A stretch of DNA of 64,000 nucleotides from NCBI GenBank assembly GCA_947359465.1, contig OX375872.1:143300171-143364170 (forward strand), read 5' to 3'. Of the stretch, positions 40,022 to 51,401 are shown piece after piece. The stretch's first letter is position 1. Every line of letters starts with the position of its first letter. Both the position numbers and the translations under genes were made by a program. The notes under the pieces were generated by a model, which ran no database searches, had not been told where the DNA came from, and saw only the letters and a list, made by a program, of their open reading frames with translations. The DNA is from Metellina segmentata (Eukaryota; Arthropoda; Arachnida; Araneae; Tetragnathidae).

Positions 40022-40447
40022 ATTTGTGAGAAAATTGCTTCGACGTTGGCTAGCGCCTCCGAGTATTTTTTCACATGCCTTTTACAGTTTCGCAGCCCAT
40101 TGCAACAGAAATAATTAAATTTTGCAAGCTAATATAAATTCATCTTCCCACGCCGTGATCCATCTGTTCCCCATCTATTTACAGTAATATGTCCCATCAA
40201 ATCATACCATATAAGGCAATGAAATCTGTCTGAGTATTGTTGATTAAGGAATAATTAATTTGTTGATACGCAACTTGTAACTTGCTGCGCCATTCTTACT
40301 GTAAATAGATGGGAACAGATGGATCACGGCGTGGGAAAATGAATTTATCTTAGCTTGCAAAAATTAATTATTTCTGTTGCAATGGGCTGCGAAACTGTAA
40401 AAGGCATGTGAGGCGCCAGCCAACCTCGAAGCAATTTTCTCACAAAT
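40022..40447. mobile_element. Foldback MITE with ~150-bp arms
   Basis: The arms begin ATTTGTGAGAAAATTGCTTC and end GAAGCAATTTTCTCACAAAT. They stay complementary through GGCAACGTTGG-like, CATGCCTTTTACAGTTTCGC, CAATGGGCTG/CAGCCCATTG, CCACGCCGTGATCCATCTG and CATCTATTTACAGTAA. The unpaired middle is about 110 bp (40190-40300). The left arm has a ~12-bp extra segment (CGAGTATTTTTT). (TA)n flanks both sides, so a TA target is likely. No coding. Confidence 0.9.
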
Positions 40448-40458
40448 ATATATATATA

Positions 40459-41587
40459 AATTCCAGTCACATTAATGTGACCACCTGTCAAAAGCCAGAA
40501 TAACCACCTTTCGCAGAGCGGACCGCTGCGAGACGTGCAGGAAGAGAGTCAATTAGGTTTCTGAAGATGTTCACTGGGATGTTGAGCCATGCCGACTCCA
40601 GTGCCGTGGCCAGCTGCGCTAGATTACGCGGTTGAGGATCCACGGTTCGAACAACCCGATCGAGGTGGTCCCACAGATTCTCGATTGGGTTTTAATCCGG
40701 TGAGTTTTCTGGCCAGGGGAGTACGGTACACTCATCTTGGTGCTCTTCGAAGCCCGCACATATAGTGCGAGTTGTATGACACCTCGCATTGTCCTGCTGG
40801 CAGAGGCCATCATTCTGCGGAAAAATAATTCGCATGTAGGGAAAACATTCCCCAAACCATAATGCTTCCTCCTCCAGCCTGGATCCTTCTGGCAATAGTT
40901 GTAGGGTGTTTGCTTTTAGACGTTTCACGCCGTATACGCCAACGTCCATCTGTCCGATTGAGCATAAAACCTGATTCATCGGAAAAAGCCACCTGTCGCC
41001 ACTCTGTGGACGTCCAGTTGCGGTACTGGCGTGCAAATTCCAGCCTTCGTCGCCGATGAACAGCAGTCAGCATAGGTGAATTAACCAGGCGTCTGCTGCG
41101 AATCCCATGCGCAGCAACGTTCGCTGAACCGTTGTTGAGAATACACTCTTGGTAGCCTTTTGGTTCATCTGGGCGGTTAGTTGCTCAACAGTTGCACGTC
41201 TATTCGCCCGAACTCATCTCCGTAGCCTTCGTTAGCCTCTGTCATCTATAGCCCGTGGTGCACCACATGTGCCACGCCGCTGATTTTGGATAGTGCCATT
41301 ATGCCATGCACGGTATACTTTTACCACGGCGGCACGCGAACAGTTCACAAAATTAGCCGTTTCCGAAATGCTTTCACACTTGGCTCGAAAGCCAATAATC
41401 ATGCCTTTTTGGACGTCGGATAAATCACTACGTTTCTGCATTACGCCAACGATTGAAATGCTTTCCGATGCCCTAGGACATCCTTTATGTACACTCCACT
41501 GCAATGTGCTACCACCTGCCTTTTGTGATTGGTTATTTCACGTTGACGTCAAAAGTAGGTGGTAGTCATATTAATGTGACTGGACTG
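40459..41587 (-). mobile_element. Tc1-family transposon, DD36E type
   Basis: TIRs: left AATTCCAGTCACATTAATGT, right (reverse complement) CAGTCCAGTCACATTAATAT, with TA on both sides (40457-40458, 41588-41589). Length 1129 bp. An almost full-length but frame-broken transposase occupies the minus strand. Second Asp to Glu is 36 residues by my count, as in the DD36E group. Confidence 0.9.
40500..41504 (-). pseudogene. DD36E Tc1 transposase pseudogene
   Basis: The candidate start MQWSVHKGCPRASESI at 41504 precedes a helix-turn-helix region (LSDVQKGMIIGFRAKCES, ETANFVNCSRAAVVKVYRAW). The C-terminal catalytic region shows FSDESGFMLN (first Asp), VWGMFSLH, QQDNARCHTTRT (second Asp) and WPENSPD followed by a stop where Tc1 proteins usually have Leu, then NPIENLWDHLDR with the Glu. 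Stops after DDRG and elsewhere plus at least one frame change break it. This is the best preserved transposase in the window but is not intact. Confidence 0.87.
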
Positions 41588-41639
41588 TATATATTCAAAC
41601 TCATGATAAATTTTATGAAACGTGCATTGTCTCATGCTC

Positions 41640-42355
41640 AGGTGACCCTACGGAATCTTTTCTATATTCGTATCCCAAATTGTTGCACTTTTTGTGAAAC
41701 TTGCTTCGTTTTGTAATTTTGGATGAAGATTTGTCATTACCTTTTTATGTTAAGATTGTTTTGCAGCAATACTTGCGTGTTTATAATAGACGAGGATACT
41801 TGTCAAATTTGCCAATCAATCTTAAAAAAACGAAATGGTATTCTTGTATATTCCCGTTAGTCCTTATGAATCCAGTTTCCTTATTCAATAAGACAGATCT
41901 CCTTTCTGCACAGTAAAGATCCTCACTCGCAAGAACTTTCGTAATTATGCAGGAATTCATGCTCAATTTGACCCTACGGTTCCTATACTAATTATTCGTA
42001 TCTTCTGTGAAACATGCCTCACTTTGTAACTTTGGACCAAGAGTAGTCATCTTTTTAAGTCAAGATTCTTCAGTAGTGATACTTGTTTATTTTGAATAGA
42101 CGGGAAGACTGATCAAACTTATAATCACTCAAAAAAGGACGAAATCATGTTCTTTCATATTCCAATTACTGTCTCGTGTTTTGCGCAGCTTAGCCGAATA
42201 TGGCCCTTGTGCCATAAAATTCGAAACCAACCAAAAAACCTTATGAATCCAGTTTCTTTTCCCGATAATGAAGATCTCGTTTCCGGACAGTAAAGATCCC
42301 CATTCACAAAACATTTCTGAACCGTGCTTAATTTGACCCTACGAAATCATATCGA
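41640..42355. repeat. ~340-bp tandem duplication, copy 2 filled by SINE-2
   Basis: GACCCTACGG, CTTTGTAACTTTGGA/TTTTGTAATTTTGGA, CAGCAATACTTG/CAGTAGTGATACTTG, AATAGACG, CCTTATGAATCCAGTTTC and GGACAGTAAAGATCC recur in order in 41645-41972 and 41973-42350. Copy 2 has a SINE-2 insertion at 42171 that copy 1 lacks. Confidence 0.75.
42171..42238 (+). mobile_element. SINE-2, 5'-truncated
   Basis: Family 3' signature GCGCAGCTTAGCCGAATATG, GCCCTTGTGCCATAAAA, ACCAACCAAAAAA. In copy 1 of the tandem duplication the flanks are joined (ATTCCCGTTAGT then CCTTATGAATCC), which fixes the limits of the insertion. Confidence 0.78.
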
Positions 42356-42985
42356 TATTCCTATTCCAACCCGTTATCTTCCTGTAAAGGGCGATCTGCA
42401 ACCCTCTTTAGGTAAGCATGGTTGTCCAAACATTATCCAGCATCTCCCAACGCATTAATGTTTACCAGCACTACACAGACTGCACCGGTACAAGGATCTC
42501 CATCTAGCCATTCAGTTCCCATAGTGCTCTAATTTATCGATCCGATGGTAAACACGACCACCACTCATAATCATCAATCCGACTACTTACGCGATGACTG
42601 GCGAATAGAGTACTATTAGTAGGATATGCATATTGTGCTGCTTGCGCGTCCTTAACCCTAATCATGCCTTTAGCTTGTGTCTAATTGCCTAGAACGTTTT
42701 AAAGGTAGTGAGTAGAGGTGTCAATCAAGGAATACCCAGCTGCCTCCTTGAGTTTGTAACTAGAGGGTAGTCCTCACATTTAGAATAATAACCGGAAAAT
42801 GAATTGTGTAAATTGCAATGATTTGTGTGTAATAATGTGTGATGCGATTATGGACTGATTCGGGGACTGAAGTTGCTATAGGCATCGTCTATGTAACAAT
42901 TAGTTTCATTCAAAGCTAACTATATGTAGTCACAATGTATATTTGTTAGTTGTAATGTATACGCTATTCCCCTAATGACAGGTGA
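42356..42985. other. Unassigned
   Basis: A stretch of mixed composition (for example CACTACACAGACTGCACCGG) with no frame, repeat or terminus I can name. Confidence 0.35.
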
Positions 42986-42987
42986 GA

Positions 42988-43655
42988 TGACCGTGGCTCA
43001 GTGGGTTTGACCACTGAGCAATAACCATAGATACGCTAATAGAGCACTAGCAACCATAGAGCACTAGCAACCATAGAGGAGATATAAAAATTAATGAGTA
43101 ATGGTAACCTTTTCATGTGCCCAAAGTCATGTGATCATATCTAATAGTACGTGACCCTTAGAGTACTTTCGTATACCTGGAGGAAACGAACATTCATCAT
43201 CTGATTGATTCACGAGACAGTAGAAGACAAGCATCTATTCATTCATCATCTGATTGGTCCTCGCAACATAGTAGTAGATTGGTGATTTCACCATTTTTGT
43301 CCTCACTCTATGCAAATGCAAAGTCACACATCCACCCTGTCATATGATTTTATATCACCAACCTAGGTGATAACAGGCCGAATTAACCAGCGAAGTCAAT
43401 TGTTCGCAGAACAATTATGTGGCTCTTAATCGACATGTTGAAAACACTTTTTGAAGCTCCTCTCAGTATCAGTCTTCTTATATTTCACGTCTATGCTAGC
43501 AACTATGAGTTGTAGGTGGCGTAGGTTTGATTCTTCTTTGGAGCATTTCTCTTTTCTATATCAATAAAACTTTTGTATGTATGTGATTTACATTGCTTAT
43601 CGTACCATGATCAAATATGGCCTTTGCACCATAAAAACCAACAACCCCATCTTCT
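42988..43655 (+). mobile_element. SINE-2 with an apparent ~470-bp insertion
   Basis: Head ACCGTGGCTCAGTGGGTTTG at 42990 (A-box-like). The matching B-box region GGCGTAGGTTTGATTC and 3' signature GATCAAATATGGCCTTTGC lie at 43512-43650. The sequence between (about 43025-43490) is unrelated and includes two to three tandem copies of GCACTAGCAACCATAGAG. A weaker 3' end follows at 43705-43750. Confidence 0.5.
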
Positions 43656-43774
43656 TGAGAGGCGGGTATTTGATTATTTAATATTGTCCATTATTGGAGT
43701 GTAGGGTTTTATCGTGTAGGAGTCATATATGGCCTATATGTGCCAAGCAAAAGACAGAAAATGTAAAGTAAAAG

Positions 43775-43830
43775 GCAAGTAGGTAGATCAATTTACGTCG
43801 CACTGGAGCTACACAACAGGCTATCAGCAT
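43775..43830 (-). mobile_element. SINE-1 tail fragment
   Basis: GTAGGTAGATCAATTTACGT, CGCACTGGAGCTACACAACA and GGCTATC are the reversed 3' end of tail type 1, including a TACC-type terminus. Nothing more is present. Confidence 0.65.
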
Positions 43831-43877
43831 TTTCGTTGGGCAGCGATAATTTTTTTTAAATCTACTTTCCACTTTTC

Positions 43878-44735
43878 CGATTGAAAATGAATCACGGTAC
43901 TGTTGTCTATGGATCTACTACCAGGTATGCTTTGTATATTGTTTATCCCCCAAAGTCTTCGAGTTTTCACACGTCTTCTCTTAGAAATTTGTATATAATG
44001 ACAAGTGCACTGGGTTTAAGACTTCAACGTGAGAGTCTTAGTCTGAAATATTATTTCAAAATTAAAGCTAACCCTTCTCATCTATTGCATAATAGAGTAT
44101 CTAACCCGGAATTTGGAAGTTATTACTCATTAAACCCTTCATTCATGTCACTATCTGGTCTTAGAGTTCGTGCTAAAATGAATTAATTAAATGTTGGACA
44201 ATATAAAAATATTTTCCAGACCAAGCAAACCTCCCACCTTGGAATAATAAAACTTTAGTTAGAATTAAAGGTTTTTCACATTTAAATAAATTATATACCT
44301 TTGATTATATTTTTCTACACTTACTTTATTACCAGAAACACATTTCCATCTTTTAAAACAGTTTTTAAAGATGAATCTAAACACGGGACCACAACCATCT
44401 GAAGAAAATTGCCCGTTTGCTACAGTCTTTATATAAGACATCCACGCAATAATTTTAGCTATAGCAACGTTACCTATATATGCTGATACAAATGGATATA
44501 ATGCACTGATTCTAAAAGCAATTTCAAAGCTTTATTCAACTCTAAAAATATAAGTCATCCAACCATACAATTAATTCTCAAGCGACTATCCATGCTGTTA
44601 AGGGATGCTTAACCAATTATGATGCACTTTTTAATGGATCCCTTCTCACTTTTGCAACCCAGGGAATGAAACATCTGACTATTTGGCAAATCCTGGGGCA
44701 AAGGGGCTACCTGGTACTAGAAAAGAGGTATTGGC
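43878..44735 (+). pseudogene. Jockey-like LINE relic (RT end plus RNase H)
   Basis: A 101-codon frame at 43881 has a VVYGSTTRYAL-like motif and LRLQRESLSLKYYFKIKAN, similar in layout to the region after the reverse transcriptase palm in jockey-type LINEs. Downstream, in other frames, are TDSKSNFKALFNSKNISHPT and IQLILKRLSML, followed by a decayed GNE-like and FGKSWGKGATW segment, matching RNase H order. Many stops and frame changes. No poly(A) tail or TSD recognised; both ends are uncertain. Assignment rests on motif memory. Confidence 0.6.
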
Positions 44736-44856
44736 TGCCTTATCAAAGAAAGGCCATCAGTCCAGCTTAATAGGCAATTCGTTCCACAGAAATAGAAATC
44801 GATTGATCGATTTTTGCAATCGATTGATCAATTTTTGCAATGGATTGATTTGTTAA

Positions 44857-45073
44857 GTCTCCTGATGGTTGTCTTTTGATGAGACAACTAGCCATTATCA
44901 TAACTGACCAAATATTAATGTACGAGATGTCTCGTCAATAAAGGAAAATTGACCAGATTTTGATCTCGTCATCACCAAAAAATCAGTGATATCTTGATGA
45001 CAAGATATCTTTTCATGAGCAAAATTAGTCAAACCTTGATGGACGAGATATCTTGCCGAATCCACTTGGGAGG
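44857..45073. mobile_element. TTAA MITE, full length
   Basis: TTAA at 44853-44856 and TTAC at 45074-45077. Left GTCTCCTGATGGTTGTC; right GGACGAGATATCTTGCCG, AATCCACTTGGGAGG. Internal repeats TACGAGATGTCTCGTC, GATGACAAGATATCTTTTCA. 217 bp. A 72-codon minus frame across it is a chance translation. Confidence 0.78.
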
Positions 45074-45077
45074 TTAC

Positions 45078-46330
45078 AATCCAACCTTCATAGAAACATT
45101 TGACAAGACTGCGCACTGGGTATCTAACGTATATGTCTGATGGATAAAATACTATTACTCATCAAGCATAAAGAAGCAGAATTTTTGTGAAGTAAAGATA
45201 TATTGGTAACATATGAGTGTGTCACATTTTTGGAGACTTGTGAGTTTAACGTGAAGTTTTCAATCTAGGTTCGTTTTATAGAATTTTTTTTATATAAGAT
45301 TGTGAGTAGTATTAATTTTGTTTTGTGTGTGAATTTCTAAATCCGATATAGATTGCCAGAGTGAGTTTACGGCTAGAGTTAAAACATCAATATTGTGAAT
45401 CGGGACATTTTAATTTAAATCAGCGTTAAAGTTAAAGTAAAACTCTCATCACCTACATGTCCTGGAACCCCAAACAATTACTCAATTTATTCTATTAAAG
45501 TTGGATATAAATCCATTGCATTCAACACCAATTGATGATGTGGTTAGTTGGTGCCTACGTGTGGTACTAGATACATTCTTCACCAAAACAAGGAGTTTGA
45601 ATTTTTAATTTTAACTGTTTAATTTTTCCGCTATTTTTATGGGGTTGAGGATTTGTTGGTTATTGTCATTGATTTAATGTAGGATGTGATATGGAGTGCA
45701 GAGGCATACCTTTTCCTTTATATTTGATACTCTGTGGGAAACAATTGGTACTGTGAGATCACCACCCGTAACTGCTACCGAAAGGCTACAGGCGAGGTGG
45801 GTAAAAGTGCACGGGAAAGGAGAAGTCTTCCTGTTGTGTCTGGTGTAGGGTCAATAAAAGGTAGGGTCAATGCAGGGCCCTGCTCAGGCTATGTTAATCC
45901 TTTAGTCTTCTGTATATATTAGTTTAATTTTCATTAGTCAAGAATAAAAGTCTTATTTTCAAAGCTCAGTTCTTTTTCTTAACTAGATGCCAATTCATCA
46001 AACGAACCAAACTCCTAACAAACCCATTGACAAAGGTAATACATTTTTTGACAGAATTCCCAAATTTTAATAATCATAGATTAAATCTATTTGATATTTC
46101 CGTTCTTACTGAAAGATGTTCTGATGGACCTATTCTATATAAAAACTTATTTTATATTTATTCCTAACATTGGTTTTATAAACTACATCTACATTTTGTA
46201 TGTGACTTTAACTCATTGCAGACTATAATTGCTTATATGTATACTTAGTTTTTATTCTTTCAGTAGAAAGCTAATTATTACTGAATGAATATACAAATCT
46301 GGTCGTAGTGCATTATAAAAACAACCATAA
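45078..46330. other. Unassigned
   Basis: AT-rich. Around 45730-45960 the sequence is GC-richer with GGTAGGGTCAATGCAGGG and a polyadenylation-like AAGAATAAAAGTC, which could be the remains of an LTR, but I find no matching ends. The 62-codon frame at 45734 has no motif. Confidence 0.3.
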
Positions 46331-46334
46331 CTCA

Positions 46335-46500
46335 CTTACAATAGGTTGTCATTAAAAATTTTCTTGTGTTAATTTCTCTTCTGTGTCAGTAAACTTTCCT
46401 TCTGTGAGTATTATCTTTGTTTGATGTTGTCTATCTTGTATTTGGCGCAGCTTGGCCGAAAATGATCCATGTTCCATAAAACCCAACCAACAGCTTAGTT
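46335..46500 (+). mobile_element. SINE-2, 3' part
   Basis: TTCTCTTCTGTGTCAGTAAA, TTTGATGTTGTCTATCTTG and GGCGCAGCTTGGCCGAAAAT, ending CATAAAACCCAACCAAC. The head is missing. Confidence 0.66.
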
Positions 46501-46621
46501 GGATAAAAATGTTAAGGTTAACCGTTACAGCATAATCTAAACACTACCTCAGCCAGATTAAAGTAAAAAAATTACCTGTAATTACAATCAAAATCCAAGT
46601 GTTAACTATATTAATACCTTT

Positions 46622-46865
46622 GTAGGCTGGGGTCCGCCGTGGTTCCATTAATTTACCCACTGCGTAAGCAACATGAAAGTTGTAGACTGCGCAGACTTGT
46701 CTGTAAATTATCCTTGTTGGTATTTCTCTTTTCGATTATAGTAAATATTTCCCTGTGTATAAATGTTCATTAATTGAGATTGCTTGTCTTGTGTTTGGTG
46801 CACATTAGTTAATTATGGCCCTTGTGCCAAAAGAAACTCCTAATCCAACCAGCCAATTTGCGAGT
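46622..46865 (+). mobile_element. SINE-2, near full length
   Basis: Head GTCCGCCGTGGTTCCATTAA, a B-box-like GACTGCGCAGACTTGTC, the middle ATTTCTCTTTTCGATTATAG, the 3' signature GTTAATTATGGCCCTTGTGC and AATCCAACCAGCC. The best guide to family length, about 240 bp. Confidence 0.68.
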
Positions 46866-46869
46866 TATC

Positions 46870-47040
46870 TGCGGGGAAGGTTTCATTCCTGTTGCTACCC
46901 TAGATGTATTTCTCTCTTCTGAGTCAGCAAAACTGTCATTATATGCATCTGGTTATTACTTGAAGTCGTCTCTATTGTGTTTGGCACAGGTTGGTTAAAT
47001 GTGGCCATTGCGCTATAATACCCATTCAACCAATGACATG
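46870..47040 (+). mobile_element. SINE-2, partial
   Basis: TCTCTCTTCTGAGTCAGCAA, TGTGTTTGGCACAGGTTGG, TTAAATGTGGCCATTGCGC and CCATTCAACCAA. The B-box region is weak. Third copy in a row, same strand. Confidence 0.6.
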
Positions 47041-47044
47041 TTAG

Positions 47045-47860
47045 CTGCATGGATTGTATTGAATGTTTAGGATTTAAGGCGAAGAGTCCAAAAACAGACA
47101 AGCTGAACTACAGCTGAATGAAAAGGTCAAGGTCAAATACTGCAACATAATAACACTTAACCGTACCTCACTCCAATTACAATCATCGAAGGCAACCCCG
47201 TGCCAACACACTCCAACCACAAAGCACACCGAAACGGTTCAACAAGAATCGAAACGGAAGCAATTCACCACGTTCATTACGCTCGGGAAAACGTTAAAAG
47301 ATCGGAAAGAATTATTCCCATTCCCCTTTCTATAAGACCGTCTTTTTCATCACTTACACAAAATAATTCCAACCTGCTTCTGAAAGGATGACACGCACAG
47401 TAGCATACAGCTCGAGATTCAAAGTGTCATGGCCCTCAAAGACTTCTGGAAGAAACGCGCCGACCTCTCAAGCGTGAATACGGAAGCAAAGTTTCACAGT
47501 TGGTGGGCAGTGAAAAAATTAAACCGAAACCATGTACTGTTAGCTAGGGCGTCACCAGAAGACTTATGGGAGTGATGGATTCATCCAGCCCTTTTCATTT
47601 ACTCACTAATGGCTACATCAGAGAATGTGCGTGATTTTGGTAATGGCGTGGTGCTTTTTATTGTTAAAAATAGGGGAACTTCCTTAATTTGGAGGATCGG
47701 TGAGATTAAACTTTGGAGGAATTTTGACGGTGGCTGTCGTTTTTTGCACCTGCCGTACTGTGTGTTGGATAAATGACCGCTTTAATGCTTCGGTTTTGGT
47801 GGATTTCCTCGTGCTGATTAGTTATGCTCCAAAGAAAAATGGATTAATTTTAGATTTAGA
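47045..47860. other. Unassigned, mixed composition
   Basis: No frame with a motif. The segment 47200-47540 is GC-richer than its surroundings and is open for 63 codons, without recognisable content. Confidence 0.35.
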
Positions 47861-47864
47861 AGTG

Positions 47865-48690
47865 TGGAGTGATGAGCAGGTTACATTTTTGAGCAACAAA
47901 TGTTCATGTTTCGCATAGCTGAATACTAGAGCTGAATTAAAAGAGTAATTTGTAGTAGCAATGTTCAACAGTTGTGCTTGTGAATGTATGGCCGTTTACT
48001 TCTCATTGTTTGGTACAGTTTTATATAATATGGCATATAAATCAAGCCATTAGGAGCAATCAAGCGATGTGTTGCCAATGTGATGTCCCTTCACCATCCG
48101 TAATATATTAGCATTTTAGCACACTCGCATAAATCATATAAATACTTTTAAATATTATTTCTTCTTACAAATCTTTTTATAGTCTCTTTGTAGTAAACAT
48201 TGTACGATAATTATGTTTATTTTTGTAAATCAATTGAAATAATACCCATTTCAATCAAATCAAAATTAATCAATCAAATAATTATACCTAATTTTTGTAA
48301 ACCAATCGAAATTTTGCCTACCTTTTGTAAACAAAACTAATCTTATTTTCTTTTGTCCGTCATATATTTTTTGATATGCTACAGAATTTTAGCAAGTACT
48401 TTGTGTGTTTCCTAAGATGAAGAAGTTTAAATCACTGCTCTAAAAGGAAAGATAATTTACTATAGGTTTATTGGTAGGGGTGACGTGCTGATTATACTTT
48501 TAAGCAATGAATGTTCATGCTTCACATTACTGAATTTCAGAACCGGAATTCAAGTGATAGACAGTTTATTGTGATTTTAAAGACAGTTTAGTGTAGAGAT
48601 TTTCAACCTGTGCGTTTATGAGTGCATGCCCGTTTATTTGAAGTAGTTTGGAACAGTTAGGTCAAATATAACCCGTAAGTAAAATCAAAA
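47865..48690. repeat. ~200-bp direct repeat, two separated copies
   Basis: Copies at 47865-48050 and 48480-48690 share ATTTTTGAGCAACAAATGTT/ACTTTTAAGCAATGAATGTT, CATGTTTCGCATAGCTGAAT, a TTCAACAGTTGTGCTTGTGA block, GTATGGCCGTTTACTTC and TTGGTACAGTT. The 430 bp between has no partner. Confidence 0.6.
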
Positions 48691-49408
48691 TACCTATTTA
48701 AAAAAAAAATCAGCTAAAGCTATAATGTGTTTATAAGATGAAAAAAGGTTGAAAATCGCTTGTATCTTGTAATTCAGTTGTATTTTATTGTAATTGAAAA
48801 TTTAGATCAAACTTGTAAACGCTATACAAATTTTTGAAGGAAAATCTGGTTGAATAATAGCGTCTTTGTGGGTTACAGTTGGCGATAAAATTTCAAATTT
48901 TTGAATATATTTTGACAAACTTTGATAGCATTTTCGCTTATACTATATGTAAACTTGAAACTCACTTGCAAATTTATAACTAAAATATAAAAAAGTTTCT
49001 AAAATAATAATTTTATATATTTTTACTCTCACGTTATTCCAAAAGTTTAACTCTATATTGAACTATCCATTTTAACTCTACGCGACATAGTGTTTCGAAT
49101 ATAAAATATAAATATTTTACTATCATTTAATATTTCATACCAAAAATGACACCCTTTCATAACATTACTTCAGAAAATAAAGGAGGAAAATAATGAACGT
49201 AATTATCAGTTTCATCATTTTACTCCATTTCACGATATTAGAGAAATTCTAAAATATCCTTGTTTACAATGTCCAAACCAACTGGCATTCTGTGTAGCAT
49301 TGTGAGCATGTACAGAAAACTATTGTACATGCAAATGTGCAAAAAAATAGACCTTGAGTTATGTTCTGTGTATATAAGTAGAAAAGAAATTGTATTTAAG
49401 AAAACTGA
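48691..49408. other. AT-rich DNA, nothing recognised
   Basis: No supported feature. Confidence 0.4.
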
Positions 49409-49413
49409 TTTAA

Positions 49414-50371
49414 CCCTCCAAGAGGTTTTAACGAGATATCTCGCCCATCAAGATCTGACCACGTATCCTGACGACATATCACGTCATCAAGGTCTTTCTA
49501 GTTTTTGGCGAAGATGACGAGAACAAGATCTGGTAAGCATTCTCTTAATGACGAGGTATCTCGTCCCTCCAGATCTGGTCAGTTTTCGTAACCACGAAAT
49601 ACACTCTATAACAAAAAAGAATAATAATAAACGCACCAAGAAAGAAATATCCGATTGCGATAAAAATTGGTGAATGGGTTGAACATGAAGTCAATAAGGC
49701 ATTGGTCCACCTCTGGCCTGGAGGCAAGCTGTCATTCAGCGTGGCATGGACTGGATTTTCCCGGATGGTGTCCGTGGATTTTTTTGTCAAATTGCCTCCA
49801 ACTGTCGGATTGATTGGTCAATATTCCGGGATGGTTACAATCGCCTTCCCATAAAGCTCTATGGAAGAGAGATCAGGAGACCTAGCTGGCCAAGGAAGCG
49901 TTGGGAAAGCTTGAAGATAATTCATACAAGTAGCAACATGTGCCGTGTGCAACCGGGCATTACTTCTTTGAAAAGTAAGTTCGGGGTGTCACAAAAGGAA
50001 CGGTAACACAAACGGTCGTAGAATGTCGTCTACGTACCGTTGTGCAGTAAGTGTGCCATAAATGACTACCAAAGGGGTCCAACTATGAAAGGAGATGCCC
50101 CCCCCCGACAATAACACCCTGTTGTGTGTACGTGTAGCGGGCGATAGTAAAGGCAGGATCCCCACGCTTCCCTGGACGTCTCCAGACGCGTATGTGGTTG
50201 TCGTCAAGACACAGTTGGAAACGGGACTCGTTATTAAAAACTATACGTCCCCAGTCAGCGCTGTTCCAAGTAGATCAAGCCAGGTACCACTGTAACTCTG
50301 AACCTTTTTGGTGCGTTGATTTTGTTTTGTTATAGAGAATACCTCGTCAAGAGAACCACAAGGAGTAATAA
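49414..50371. mobile_element. TTAA MITE with a Tc1 nested inside
   Basis: TTAA at 49410-49413 then CCCTCCAAGAGGTTTTAACG and repeats GAGATATCTCGCCCATCAAG, GACGAGGTATCTCGTCC. The right end, AACCACAAGGAG, follows the Tc1 at 50342-50370. Removing the Tc1 leaves about 215 bp, the family length. Confidence 0.8.
49602..50339 (-). mobile_element. Tc1 deletion derivative, 738 bp
   Basis: TIRs CACTCTATAACAAAAAAG...AACGCACCAAGAA and, inverted, TTGGTGCGTTGATTTTG...GTTATAGAGAA, with TA on both sides (49600-49601, 50340-50341). On the minus strand the 5' TIR joins directly to codons for a WYL-type segment, then ATACGCG and CCAGGGAAGC, and ends in decayed transposase with the reverse of SIERIR-like and QSMPRHAE. 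The N-terminal DNA-binding half is missing. The same junction occurs at 57721, so this is a shared deletion form. Confidence 0.87.
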
Positions 50372-50374
50372 AGG

Positions 50375-51397
50375 AATCTTAAAGTAAAGCCGTCACAACT
50401 TAAAAAAATATCTCCCCTACAACTACGCATCGATCGTAAAAGGGAGCATGTAACATGGGATACATTTCATTAATTTTGAAAGGAATGCTTAAATCAAATT
50501 CATGCCCCATTTCCGATTTAATATCACTCAATTAAAACGCATCTAAGTTATTTGAAGAATGTATTGGCGAAACCAAGTAAATAAACAACAAACAAACACT
50601 AATCGATTGCGCAACTAATTAAGTCTCTTATGTAGTTGGATCATTTCCTTCTTCGCAAATGATTCGAAAAATTACATTATTTGATTATTTTCATCATTGT
50701 GTGTAATTACGACTCACTACAACGTCCACTGTTTCGCCACATTGAGCTTGTTAGTCCGCATTTTTTAAGTAATTGGATGGCTATGGTCAAGTAAAAAATA
50801 CCAAGACTAATTACTGACATAAAAGGAACGTCGGATTTTGATATACGCCTGTAATAAATATCCCACATATACTCCTTATTTTTATTTGATTAAATTCCCA
50901 TACATTGATTGCTAATTACGTGGATAGCAGAATCTAAGAATTCCCTGGCATAATCGCTGCGAAGATAATTTGAATTATGTGGAACTGAGATTTAGTTCAC
51001 AAATGACAGAAAATATAAAGCCGTGGTCAAATAGGAAGTTCAAGGAGCAAAGCGTAAGGCACAAACTCATTGGAGGCTTGCTTTAGAACGGTGAAAACGC
51101 CCTGTTTGGTCTGCTTGTGTAACTTTCCGACTTGCTCTTTCCTATTCGATATGAATGTATCCAAACGTGTTATAAAAATAACAATAAGCTTCTAGATATG
51201 TTTAACGGAAAAAAATCTTCTTGTTGGGTTCTTAATTTCTAATTTGTTAAAAAAAACATTAATTGTTAATTACCAATATTTTAATATGAAAGATTAAAAT
51301 TGTGAAAAAATTGGTTTATTTAGATAAACAGTAGTTGACATACGAAAAACATTAATGGGTTGGGTAATTTCTTAAGAAACAAATATATTAAGGATTA
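50375..51397. other. AT-rich DNA, nothing recognised
   Basis: No supported feature. Confidence 0.4.
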
Positions 51398-51401
51398 TTA
51401 A

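Noticed and set aside
45730..45960. A solo LTR
   Set aside because: AATAAA-like and GC-richer sequence is present, but I could not find TG...CA ends or a target duplication.
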